The notes beneath the pieces are model-generated. The model had not been told where the DNA came from, did no database searches, and saw only the letters and a list, made by a program, of their open reading frames with translations. A program made the position numbers and the translations under genes. A stretch of 34,178 bases of DNA, taken from Bacteroidia bacterium. Its GTDB lineage: Bacteria; Bacteroidota; Bacteroidia; UKL13-3. Shown in pieces: positions 15,952-23,792 of the stretch. Every line of letters starts with the position of its first letter. Position 1 is the stretch's first letter. The stretch is from contig JAGVLJ010000062.1 of the NCBI GenBank assembly GCA_020049855.1, positions 1-34,178 on the forward strand. Direction: 5' to 3'.

Positions 15952-17151
15952 ATGAAATCAGTTTATGTTGTAGATGCAGTGCGCACTCCGGTGGCCAAAT
16001 TTGGTGGTGCACTTGCTTCCGTTCGCCCGGATGATTTGGCAGCCCATGTTATTAGCGCACTTGTAGCACGAAACGCGGGCATTGAGGTGGCCGATATTGA
16101 AGATGTAGTGTTGGGTGCAGCAAATCAGGCCGGAGAAGATAATCGTGATGTGGCTCGTATGGCCTTGCTACTTGCCGGACTGCCTGTGCACATAGGTGGG
16201 GTAACGGTAAACCGCTTGTGTGCATCGGGGTTGCAGGCTATTATGGATGCTACCCGAGGTATTTTAACAGGAAACGGAGAAGTTTACATTGCCGGAGGAA
16301 CCGAGAGTATGACACGCGCTCCGTTTGTGATAGCCAAAGCCGAAACCGCTTTTGGCCGCTCACTCGAATCTTATGATACTACCATTGGCTGGCGGTTTAC
16401 CAATAAAAAACTGGCCGAAATGTATCACCCATATAGTATGGGCGAAACAGCAGAAAATGTTGCTCAGCAATGGAACATAACCAGGCAGGCGCAAGATGAA
16501 TTTGCCTTATCATCGCAGTTAAAATACCAGGCAGCTCATGCAGCAGGTAAATTTGCCAATGAGATTATTTCTGTGCCCGTTATACAAAAAAAGGGAGACC
16601 CACTGTTGTTTTCTAAAGACGAACATCCACGGTCAACAAGTACCGAAGAGTTGGCTAAATTAAAACCTGCTTTCAGGAAGGACGGTTCTGTTACGGCCGG
16701 AAACTCATCAGGTATTAATGACGGAGCTGCAGCCTTATACCTTGTATCGGAAGAATACCTGAAAACGCATAACCTTACTCCATTGGCGCGGGTGGTATCA
16801 TCTGCCATTGCGGGAGTTGACCCATCGGTTATGGGAATAGGTCCGGTACCTGCTTCACAAAAAGCATTAAAACGTGCCGGGTTATCCGTTAATGACCTTT
16901 CGCTGGTTGAACTGAATGAGGCTTTCGCATCACAGGGATTGGCCTGTATACAGGAACTTGGGTTTAACCCCGACATCGTAAATGTAAACGGGGGAGCCAT
17001 TGCCATAGGTCATCCGCTTGGGTGTAGCGGTGCGCGTATCTCCACTACCCTGATTCATGAAATGCAGAAACAAAAAAATGCAAAATACGGATTAGCCACT
17101 ATGTGTATTGGCGTTGGGCAGGGCGCTGCTATTGTTTACGAAAAATGCTAA
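15952..17151 (+). CDS. Acetyl-CoA C-acyltransferase (thiolase)
   Basis: Thiolase catalyses condensation or cleavage of acyl-CoAs. The 399-residue protein has all catalytic parts: VNRLCASGLQAIMDA with nucleophile Cys90, GGAIAIGHPLGCSGARIS with His354, and MCIGVGQGAAIVYE with Cys385. YIAGGTESMTRAPFV is also typical. The sequence resembles the acetyl-CoA acetyltransferase and beta-ketoadipyl-CoA thiolase group; which substrate is used cannot be told here, since no other fatty-acid or aromatic degradation genes are adjacent. The TonB-domain gene starts 6 bases downstream and may be co-transcribed. Confidence 0.95.
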   Translation: MKSVYVVDAVRTPVAKFGGALASVRPDDLAAHVISALVARNAGIEVADIEDVVLGAANQAGEDNRDVARMALLLAGLPVHIGGVTVNRLCASGLQAIMDATRGILTGNGEVYIAGGTESMTRAPFVIAKAETAFGRSLESYDTTIGWRFTNKKLAEMYHPYSMGETAENVAQQWNITRQAQDEFALSSQLKYQAAHAAGKFANEIISVPVIQKKGDPLLFSKDEHPRSTSTEELAKLKPAFRKDGSVTAGNSSGINDGAAALYLVSEEYLKTHNLTPLARVVSSAIAGVDPSVMGIGPVPASQKALKRAGLSVNDLSLVELNEAFASQGLACIQELGFNPDIVNVNGGAIAIGHPLGCSGARISTTLIHEMQKQKNAKYGLATMCIGVGQGAAIVYEKC

Positions 17152-17157
17152 AGTAGC

Positions 17158-17670
17158 ATGAAAGGAAAACTATTGTTGTTTTTTTTGTTTTGTACTATTG
17201 CCGTTTTTGCACAACACGATAGTACAAAGCCCCTGTCAGATACATTGAACAGGGAGATTAATGGGCCAAATAAAATGCCCGAGTTTCCTGGAGGGGATGC
17301 TGCTATGTACAAATTAATTTTGGATAATCTCCACTATCCGACTGAGGCAAAACAAAAAGGAATAACAGGGAAAGTATTTGTTAATTTTATAGTGGAAAAA
17401 GATGGCACGGTGCAACAGGTACAGGTAGCAAAGTCGGTAGATTCATTGCTCGATGCAGAGGCGGTGCGCGTGGTGAGTTTACTGGCTAATTTTATTCCTG
17501 GCGAATCACTTGGCAAGCCCGTGCGGGTACTCATGACTTTACCAATTGCTTTTGAATTAAGTACAGTCAACGAACCTGTGCAAAAGTCTCCGGCAGCAAA
17601 AAAACGCTCCCTGCTGATAACCGGGGTGCTTGTTTTGGCGGCTCTAACCGTAATAATGTTAGCTAAGTAG
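17158..17670 (+). CDS. TonB C-terminal-domain protein with signal peptide and C-terminal membrane helix
   Basis: The 170-residue protein begins with a cleavable-looking signal peptide (MKGKLLLFFLFCTIAVFAQ) and contains the Bacteroidota-type TonB C-terminal domain at about 38-135: MPEFPGGDAAMYK, LHYPTEAKQKGITGKVFVNF, EKDGTVQQVQVAKSV and VLMTLPIAFEL. After a short linker with KKR, residues 150-168 form a hydrophobic helix (SLLITGVLVLAALTVIMLA). Usual TonB proteins have the membrane anchor at the N-terminus and the domain at the end, so the order is reversed here. It therefore may not be a classical energy transducer that contacts ExbB/D. The gene is 6 bases after the thiolase and converges with a membrane protein gene with 2 bases between stops. 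Confidence 0.85.
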   Translation: MKGKLLLFFLFCTIAVFAQHDSTKPLSDTLNREINGPNKMPEFPGGDAAMYKLILDNLHYPTEAKQKGITGKVFVNFIVEKDGTVQQVQVAKSVDSLLDAEAVRVVSLLANFIPGESLGKPVRVLMTLPIAFELSTVNEPVQKSPAAKKRSLLITGVLVLAALTVIMLAK

Positions 17671-17672
17671 AA

Positions 17673-19106
17673 CTACTTTCCCGTAAAAATATAAAAACAA
17701 AGGGTATCCTGATTTTTCAGTGGCTTAATAAAGATAGTGTCAAGCTGAAGATGAGGCTTATTAAGCAGAGAATCAAGTACAATATTTTCCCCATACTTAG
17801 CATGTATATCATCCCATATAATAAGTTCATTTTTTTTCAATTCATAGAGGGGAGAAATGGAGGATATTTTTTTTCCGGTATTATCGTAGTAATTCTGATC
17901 AAGTAAAAACGCAATACCCATATCCGAAAAATAGGCCTGGTGAGTTGGAAATTTTGCTTTAACATAAGAGGCCAGTGTATAAGCCATGTAGGTCTGTCCT
18001 TCGTTCAGGTAAAAATCGTCACGAATATTTATTTTGGTGAGTTGAGAGAAAAATGTAATGTAAAATATCAAAGTTATCAATAGTATACCAGCAAACGTTT
18101 TTAATCTTTTTACTGCTAATTTATCAATAAGGAAAAAGAATACATTTAGCCCAATTAAACTAACTAATGCAATTGCAGGCACCACACCTATAATTACACG
18201 GGTAAGTCCTATGGACGCAAACATTCCGGTGACCCAAAAAATACTGTGTGCGGTAAAAACGGATGTAAAGGAGCCTGCTACCAACAGCGATTTATGTAAA
18301 TACACAGTTTTATCGGCTTTTGTTTTAAGCAGTTGAATCAATTCAACGAGCAATGACATCATCCCCAGAAATAGCAAATAGAATGTAATCGGCCCAAACA
18401 TATAATACAATCGTATAAAAAAATAATCCCAGTTGCGTATCCCGTTGGTATCAACTTTACCACTATAAGGATTTTGATGGATGGTCCAGAAAAAATCGTG
18501 ATATATCGGCCAGCCCACTGCACCAAGTACTAAATGACCGATGAGCATAAAAGGAATTGCCTTATAATTTCGCGAGGCTGTAAGATATACAGCCAGCACG
18601 CATAAAATAATGAGCCCTTCCTGTCGGGCAAAAGGAAGGAAGGACAAAATGGTTGTTCCGGCAATTGGTTTGTTATCGCTCAGGTAAAATAATCCTGCAA
18701 TGAGTACTAATGCAAATACAGGCTCGGTGAATGCCGAAACGGTGACCTCAATGGTTTCGGACGCGAAATAGAAAAACAAAATTACCCAGGTAGCGTATTT
18801 TAACTGAAGTTTAAGTGCAGTATGGTAGGTAAAGGCGCACGCCAGAGCCATGACTAAAATATTAAAAAGCTTTGTAGCAGTAAACCCATGGTGTGCAAAC
18901 GGAGCACTTAACAGGGTATATACAGGTTTGCCCCATAAATCAAGAAACATAGTGGGATTGTTCCAGGCACCTCTTGCTATAAGGTAGTGGCAAATACTGT
19001 CACCAAATCCGGCTGTGCCATCGGTAAAAACGGCTGCTACACCCAGCACCAGCGTGATGCCGGTGAGTAAAGAATAGAATACAAGATGTGGTAAGCGCCA
19101 GTTCAT
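17673..19106 (-). CDS. Polytopic membrane protein, probable GT-C-type glycosyltransferase
   Basis: The 477-residue protein has about ten hydrophobic segments and a soluble C-terminal tail of about 100 residues. After the first membrane segment lies GFGDSICHYLIARGAW with an acidic D36, in the place where GT-C enzymes (ArnT/PMT-like, glycosyltransferase family 39 or PIG-M/mannosyltransferase groups) carry their catalytic Asp. The motif SAFTEPVFALVL and the later FLPFARQEGLIILCVLAVY resemble the EPLF and R-P-E segments of this superfamily. It would use a lipid-linked sugar on the periplasmic side. Donor and acceptor are unknown. A complete promoter precedes it (19130-19159). Confidence 0.65.
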   Translation of the reverse strand: MNWRLPHLVFYSLLTGITLVLGVAAVFTDGTAGFGDSICHYLIARGAWNNPTMFLDLWGKPVYTLLSAPFAHHGFTATKLFNILVMALACAFTYHTALKLQLKYATWVILFFYFASETIEVTVSAFTEPVFALVLIAGLFYLSDNKPIAGTTILSFLPFARQEGLIILCVLAVYLTASRNYKAIPFMLIGHLVLGAVGWPIYHDFFWTIHQNPYSGKVDTNGIRNWDYFFIRLYYMFGPITFYLLFLGMMSLLVELIQLLKTKADKTVYLHKSLLVAGSFTSVFTAHSIFWVTGMFASIGLTRVIIGVVPAIALVSLIGLNVFFFLIDKLAVKRLKTFAGILLITLIFYITFFSQLTKINIRDDFYLNEGQTYMAYTLASYVKAKFPTHQAYFSDMGIAFLLDQNYYDNTGKKISSISPLYELKKNELIIWDDIHAKYGENIVLDSLLNKPHLQLDTIFIKPLKNQDTLCFYIFTGK

Positions 19107-19129
19107 TTAAATTTAGAGTAGGATCGCAA

Positions 19130-19159
19130 CAAATATACTTATCAACGTCATTTCTGCAA
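19130..19159 (-). promoter_or_regulatory. Promoter of the GT-C-like gene
   Basis: On the minus strand TTG (19157-19159), a 19-base spacer and TATATTTG (19130-19137) match the Bacteroidetes consensus TTG-N17-23-TAnnTTTG in full. The -7 element ends 23 bases before the ATG at 19106. Confidence 0.65.
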
Positions 19160-19198
19160 CCGTTTAAATCCGGTAATCCGATTATGACTGTCATCAAT

Positions 19199-19206
19199 TA
19201 TCTTTG
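19199..19206 (+). promoter_or_regulatory. -7 promoter element immediately before truA
   Basis: TATCTTTG matches TAnnTTTG and ends 6 bases before the ATG at 19213, so the mRNA would be leaderless or nearly so. No TTG lies at the -33 distance. It supports the ATG start over an in-frame TTG at 19204, which is part of the element. Confidence 0.5.
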
Positions 19207-19212
19207 CCCCCC

Positions 19213-19995
19213 ATGCGTTACGCGTTGCAACTTTCATTTAACGGAACCAATTATCACGGATGGCAAAAACAACTCAATGCACATACCGTGCAGGCCGAGC
19301 TGGAAAAAGCCCTGACCATACTGTTGCGTTTGCCGGTTGAAACCTCCGGATGCGGACGTACCGATACCGGGGTACATGCTGCAGAGTTCTACGTGCATTT
19401 TGATTCAGACGTTGAATTAACTAATGAGTTGGTGTATCGGCTCAATAAAATTTTGCCTCCCGATATAGCCATACAGCAACTTATACCGGTAAGTAATTTT
19501 TTTCATGCCCGTTTTGATGCTGATTACCGGGAATATTTTTATTACCTGCATCAGCAAAAAAATGTATTTGTTCACCTCACTTCATGGTATCAATCTACTG
19601 AACTCGATTTTGATTTAATGAATCAGGCTGCCGCTATGTTAATGGACTATTCCGATTTTAAATGCTTTAGTAAAGTAAATACACAGGTGTTTACTTTTTT
19701 GTGTACGTTATATAAGGCTCGGTGGGAGCAACTACAAAAAGGCCGTTGGGTTTTTAAAATACGGGCTAATCGTTTCTTGAGAAATATGGTGCGCGCAGTT
19801 GTGGGTACGCTGATAGAAGTAGGGAAAGGCGAAATGACCATCGCACAATTTAAGAAGGTGATAGAAGGTGGTAACCGAAGCGAGGCGGGATTATCGGTTC
19901 CGGCTCATGCTTTGTTTTTGCAGGAAGTGCATTATCCCCCCGAAGTTTTTGAATTACATCGGAGCTCTTTTAAAGTTACCAACGAAGATGAGTAA
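19213..19995 (+). CDS. truA: tRNA pseudouridine(38-40) synthase
   Basis: TruA isomerises uridines 38-40 in the anticodon stem of tRNAs. The 260-residue protein starts MRYALQLSFNGTNYHGWQ and carries the catalytic loop SGCGRTDTGVHA with Asp51; FHARFDADYREYFYYL and FLRNMVRAVVGTLIEVGKG follow as expected. An in-frame TTG three codons earlier is rejected because it overlaps the -7 element. The last 8 bases overlap the next gene (ATGAGTAA), indicating translational coupling with the ABC transporter. Confidence 0.97.
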   Translation: MRYALQLSFNGTNYHGWQKQLNAHTVQAELEKALTILLRLPVETSGCGRTDTGVHAAEFYVHFDSDVELTNELVYRLNKILPPDIAIQQLIPVSNFFHARFDADYREYFYYLHQQKNVFVHLTSWYQSTELDFDLMNQAAAMLMDYSDFKCFSKVNTQVFTFLCTLYKARWEQLQKGRWVFKIRANRFLRNMVRAVVGTLIEVGKGEMTIAQFKKVIEGGNRSEAGLSVPAHALFLQEVHYPPEVFELHRSSFKVTNEDE

Positions 19996-21736
19996 GCAGG
20001 GAGAGGCATTAAACATCGGTTTGTTAAACCGCATGTACAAACTCGCTAAACCATACCGAAAACTCTTTAGGGTTGCAATGGTATTTGTTATAGTAAGTGC
20101 TGCATTGGCTCCCTTACGACCTCAGTTATCACAATACATCATAGATCACAAGGTAGCCACTGGCGATGTGCAGGGCCTCGTTTACTGGAGTGTGGTATTG
20201 CTGTTGATTCTATTGGTTCAAACACTGTTGCTTTTTATACAAACTTATGCAACAAATTTATTGGGGCAATCTATTATTAAAGATTTGCGTATTCGGGTAT
20301 TCAGGCATTTAAACAGTTTAAATCTTAAATTTTTTAATCAAACTCCCGTAGGTACTTTAGTTACCCGGAATATTTCGGACATTGAAACCATTGCCGATGT
20401 ATTTTCAGAGGGTATGATAAGTATCGTAGGCGATATTCTACAGCTCGTTTTTATTTTGGGGGCCATGTTTTACACCGATTGGCGGCTTGCTCTGGTAAGT
20501 CTTTCAGTTTTTCCGGTATTGGCCTATGGAGCATACCTGTTTAAAGAGAGCGTAAAAAAATCATTTCAGGATGTACGCAATCAGGTAGCCCGGCTCAATA
20601 CTTTTGTACAGGAGCATATTTCAGGTATGATGGTGGTGCAGTTGTTTAATCGGCAGCAGGTAGAAATGAATAAATTTGTGAGTATTAACAAGGTTCACCG
20701 CGATGCCAACAACAGAGGAATATATGCTTACTCTGTGTTTTTTCCATTTGTAGAAATTATTACTGCTCTGGCTATGGGAATTGTAGTGTGGTATGGCTCG
20801 CGGCAGGTATTACACAATCGCATTTCTCCTGGCGTTATTGTAGAATTCATAATGTATATTAATATGTTTTTTAGACCTATTCGTCAATTGGCCGATAGGT
20901 TTAATACCCTTCAAATGGGAATGGTTTCTGCCGAACGTATTTTTAAACTATTAGATGATACGAGTCATATAGAACATTCAGGTAAACGTACGGATTTAAA
21001 AATTAAGGGGCATGTAAAATTTACTCATGTTTCATTTGGGTATACCGAAAATAAGGTACTGCATAGCCTTTGTTTTGAGGTGGCCGCTGGCACAACGCTG
21101 GCATTGGTGGGCGCAACTGGTGCCGGAAAATCATCCATCATTAATTTACTAAGCAGGTTTTACGAGTATACGGAAGGTACAATTACCATTGATGGCACGG
21201 ATATTAAAGAACTTGATCTTGCGTACCTTCGTAGGCATATTGCGGTGGTACTGCAAGATGTTTTTCTTTTTAGTGGCAGTGTTTATGATAACGTAACCCT
21301 GTTTAATAAAGAAATTCCGATAGAACGGGTAGAGGAAACGGCTAAACTTTTAGGAGCACATGGATTTATTTCAAAACTCCCCGATGGATACCAACAACAG
21401 GTGTTTGAACGGGGTGCTACCTTATCGGTAGGGCAACGGCAATTAATTTCATTTATGCGGGCTATGGTTTCCAATCCCGAAATTCTGGTGCTTGACGAGG
21501 CAACTTCATCTATTGATACCGAAAGTGAAGAACTGATTCAAAAAGCCATTCAGGTGATGATGAAAGGTAGAACCTCTATTGTAATTGCCCACCGCCTTTC
21601 TACCATTTTGCATGCAGATAAAATATTGGTGCTCGAAAATGGAAAAATTATGGAATCAGGAACCCATTTGCAATTGCTCGAAAACGGAAAGTACTACCGC
21701 CAATTGTATGAAATGCAATTCAGTAACAAGGTTTGA
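19988..21736 (+). CDS. ABC transporter, fused membrane and ATPase domains (MsbA-like)
   Basis: The 582-residue half-transporter has an N-terminal ABC exporter membrane domain of six helices (about 1-310) and a C-terminal ATPase: Walker A GATGAGKSS, signature LSVGQRQLISFMRA, Walker B ILVLDEATSSID and H-loop IAHRLST. The frame is open 40 codons further upstream inside truA, but MSKQGEALNIGLLNRMYKLA at 19988 is the natural start. The family exports lipids, lipid A or drugs, so MsbA-like lipid flipping is possible but not provable; paralogues are common. It is coupled to truA by an 8-base overlap, an arrangement with no evident functional logic. Confidence 0.92.
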   Translation: MSKQGEALNIGLLNRMYKLAKPYRKLFRVAMVFVIVSAALAPLRPQLSQYIIDHKVATGDVQGLVYWSVVLLLILLVQTLLLFIQTYATNLLGQSIIKDLRIRVFRHLNSLNLKFFNQTPVGTLVTRNISDIETIADVFSEGMISIVGDILQLVFILGAMFYTDWRLALVSLSVFPVLAYGAYLFKESVKKSFQDVRNQVARLNTFVQEHISGMMVVQLFNRQQVEMNKFVSINKVHRDANNRGIYAYSVFFPFVEIITALAMGIVVWYGSRQVLHNRISPGVIVEFIMYINMFFRPIRQLADRFNTLQMGMVSAERIFKLLDDTSHIEHSGKRTDLKIKGHVKFTHVSFGYTENKVLHSLCFEVAAGTTLALVGATGAGKSSIINLLSRFYEYTEGTITIDGTDIKELDLAYLRRHIAVVLQDVFLFSGSVYDNVTLFNKEIPIERVEETAKLLGAHGFISKLPDGYQQQVFERGATLSVGQRQLISFMRAMVSNPEILVLDEATSSIDTESEELIQKAIQVMMKGRTSIVIAHRLSTILHADKILVLENGKIMESGTHLQLLENGKYYRQLYEMQFSNKV

Positions 21737-21816
21737 GTGAAATAGTAGAAATTGGTTGATATTTTTCTAACTTGCGACCGCTTTAAAGCACTAAGTGAAT
21801 AACTAAAATTTTTAAA

Positions 21817-22704
21817 ATGAGTGTATTAGTTAATAAAAATTCGAAGGTAATTGTTCAGGGATTTACCGGAAGCGAAGGTTCATTCCATGCTTCACAAATG
21901 ATTGAGTACGGTACAAATGTGGTAGGTGGGGTTACTCCGGGTAAGGGTGGAACAACACATTTAGATTGTCCGGTGTTTAATACCGTTCAGGAGGCCGTTA
22001 ATCAGGTAAAAGCCGATACATCCATTATTTTTGTGCCTCCTGCTTTTGCAGCGGATGCCATTATGGAAGCAGCGGATGCCGGGATAAAAGTAATCATTTG
22101 TATTACCGAGGGCATTCCGGTAAAAGATATGGTTATAGCCAAAGAATATATAAAAGGGAAAGATTGCCGCTTAATAGGTCCTAATTGCCCGGGAGTAATT
22201 ACCCCCGAAGAAACCAAAGTAGGTATTATGCCGGGCTTTGTGTTTAAAAAAGGCAAAGTGGGCGTGGTATCTAAATCAGGAACCCTGACTTACGAGGCAG
22301 CCGATCAGGTTGTGAAAGCCGGAATGGGCGTGAGCACAGCCATTGGAATTGGTGGCGACCCAATCATTGGTACCTCTACCAAAGAAGCGGTAGAATTGCT
22401 GATGAATGATCCCGAAACTGAAGCCATTGTTATGATAGGTGAAATTGGGGGAACCTATGAAGCCGATGCCGCCCGATGGATACAGGCTAACGGAAATAAA
22501 AAACCAGTTGTGGGCTTTATTGCCGGACAAACCGCTCCGGCCGGAAGACGCATGGGCCATGCGGGTGCCATTATTGGTGGAAAAGACGATACTGCTGCCG
22601 CAAAAATGAAAATTATGCGTGAATGCGGACTTTATGTGGTGGAATCTCCAGCTGAAATAGGTGCAATGGTGGCCAAAGTACTTGGCGGAAAAGTATCGGC
22701 ATAA
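21817..22704 (+). CDS. sucD: Succinate-CoA ligase, alpha subunit
   Basis: This is the alpha subunit of succinyl-CoA synthetase in the TCA cycle, which carries the phosphohistidine. The CoA-binding N-terminus is [19 protein letters not shown], followed by [33 protein letters not shown], and the catalytic [13 protein letters not shown] with the phosphorylated His. The length of 295 residues is normal. The beta subunit gene sucC is not adjacent, so the two subunits are encoded apart. A hairpin terminator follows 20 bases downstream. Confidence 0.97.
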   Translation: MSVLVNKNSKVIVQGFTGSEGSFHASQMIEYGTNVVGGVTPGKGGTTHLDCPVFNTVQEAVNQVKADTSIIFVPPAFAADAIMEAADAGIKVIICITEGIPVKDMVIAKEYIKGKDCRLIGPNCPGVITPEETKVGIMPGFVFKKGKVGVVSKSGTLTYEAADQVVKAGMGVSTAIGIGGDPIIGTSTKEAVELLMNDPETEAIVMIGEIGGTYEADAARWIQANGNKKPVVGFIAGQTAPAGRRMGHAGAIIGGKDDTAAAKMKIMRECGLYVVESPAEIGAMVAKVLGGKVSA

Positions 22705-22724
22705 GTTAATAGTTTACATACAGT

Positions 22725-22770
22725 AAAAGAAACAGCTCTGTAAGCGAAAACTTCAGACCTGTTTCTTTTT
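22725..22770 (+). terminator. Intrinsic terminator after sucD
   Basis: The perfect 11-bp arms AAAAGAAACAG (22725-22735) and CTGTTTCTTTT (22759-22769) are extended inwards by TCTG/CAGA (22737-22740 and 22754-22757) after one mismatch, leaving a 13-base loop. The right arm runs into T-rich sequence. It starts 20 bases after the sucD stop. Confidence 0.75.
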
Positions 22771-22930
22771 GCTCTTTTTGCAAAGGAGCGGCTAATTGCC
22801 CTCTTGCAGCGGTGTATTGAGAGAGTGCAAAGGGGTAGGAAGACTGACCTTTGTCATCCTATTCTCAGGCAACATAGCTGGTTGAAGTTTCTAACACACT
22901 TTGTCCGAAGCAGTTTGCCTTCATACGTTA

Positions 22931-22950
22931 ATGTTCTGCTATGTTCTGCA
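22931..22950. repeat. Tandem 10-base direct repeat
   Basis: Two adjacent copies, atgttctgct and atgttctgca, differ only in the last base. They lie 299 bases upstream of the sigma factor start. They could be a protein-binding site but may be chance. Confidence 0.4.
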
Positions 22951-23195
22951 ATTTTATATTCTTCCTTCGTCTGCTAAAGGTTGCTGTCAATTGCCTTTTA
23001 TTCTTCTCAGATGGAATGGTTTTTATTTCGGCAGTGGCTTGCGTTACTTTTTGGGTAATACCCTAAAATGTATTGGCTACCAGGCATATAATTAGTGATT
23101 GAATTAGTTCCCACATTGATAACTGCAAAATGTAGAAAATAGTTTGGTATGAAAAAGCAATGAGCCTTAAATAATGGGGAAGAAATTTTTTTAAA

Positions 23196-23203
23196 TAAAC
23201 TTG
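23196..23203 (+). promoter_or_regulatory. Weak -7-like element before the ECF sigma gene
   Basis: TAAACTTG differs by one base from TAnnTTTG, 45 bases before the ATG at 23249. No TTG is at the -33 distance. If the operon is autoregulated by its own ECF factor, the true promoter may look different. Confidence 0.25.
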
Positions 23204-23248
23204 CAACCTTCTTTATATAGTAAACGTCACGTAGTATAAGAACACAAA

Positions 23249-23788
23249 ATGATAGAGCAGCAGGATGAAAAAGATCTGGTTCTGGGATGTATTAGGGGAG
23301 ACAAGCGATACCAGAAAATGCTTTATGACTTATATGGAAAGAAAATGTACGGAGTTTGCCTAAGATATTGCCAGAATAAAGACGTAGCCAAAGATGTGAT
23401 GCAGGATGCTTTTGTAAAAATTCTCACCAATATCGGGCAGTTTAAATTCACAGGGCCATTGGAGGCCTGGATGAGACGCATTATGGTAAACACCTCCATT
23501 CAGTTTTATCGTAATAGTATCAGCTTAAAAGAGGTAGAACTTAGTGAAGCACATGGCGAGATATGGTATGACGACACTTTTTCAAAATTATCGAAAGATG
23601 AGATTTTGAAACTTATTCAAAACCTGGCTCCGGGATATCGTACTGTATTTAACTTGTATGTAATTGAAGGGTACTCACATGCCGAAATTGGCGAAATGAT
23701 GGGGATAAATGAAAACACTTCCAAGTCGCAACTTTTCAGGGCTAGAGTGATTTTACAAGAAGAGATTAAAAAGATGTATTTAAAATAG
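23249..23788 (+). CDS. ECF-type RNA polymerase sigma factor
   Basis: The 179-residue protein has only sigma regions 2 and 4. Region 2 (about 25-90) reads LYDLYGKKMYGVCLRYCQN, then KDVMQDAFVKILTNIGQFKF and WMRRIMVNTSIQFYR. Region 4 (about 120-173) reads LAPGYRTVFNLYVIEGYSH, then AEIGEMMGINENTSKSQLF, the DNA-binding helix-turn-helix. This is the SigW/RpoE-like ECF architecture. It is followed after 4 bases by a membrane protein with an anti-sigma-like N-terminus, and then by a giant surface protein, an arrangement that suggests an envelope-sensing switch controlling surface-protein expression. Confidence 0.95.
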   Translation: MIEQQDEKDLVLGCIRGDKRYQKMLYDLYGKKMYGVCLRYCQNKDVAKDVMQDAFVKILTNIGQFKFTGPLEAWMRRIMVNTSIQFYRNSISLKEVELSEAHGEIWYDDTFSKLSKDEILKLIQNLAPGYRTVFNLYVIEGYSHAEIGEMMGINENTSKSQLFRARVILQEEIKKMYLK

Positions 23789-23792
23789 TATC

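Larger units (their letters stand above)
22771..23248 (+). other. 478-base gene-free region upstream of the sigma factor operon
   Basis: No credible gene is seen. A short open frame at 22901-23095 has a composition rich in Cys, Tyr and Phe unlike its neighbours and no recognisable family. The region contains a tandem near-perfect 10-base repeat (22931-22950, atgttctgct then atgttctgca) and, near its end, a one-mismatch -7-like element (23196-23203). It is long for this otherwise compact window and probably holds the regulatory sequences of the sigma operon. Confidence 0.4.

Noticed and set aside
22901-23095. 64-codon plus-strand open frame between sucD and the sigma factor
   Set aside because: Its composition (many Cys, Phe and Tyr) is unlike the neighbours, no domain or signal is visible, and it looks like translated non-coding sequence.
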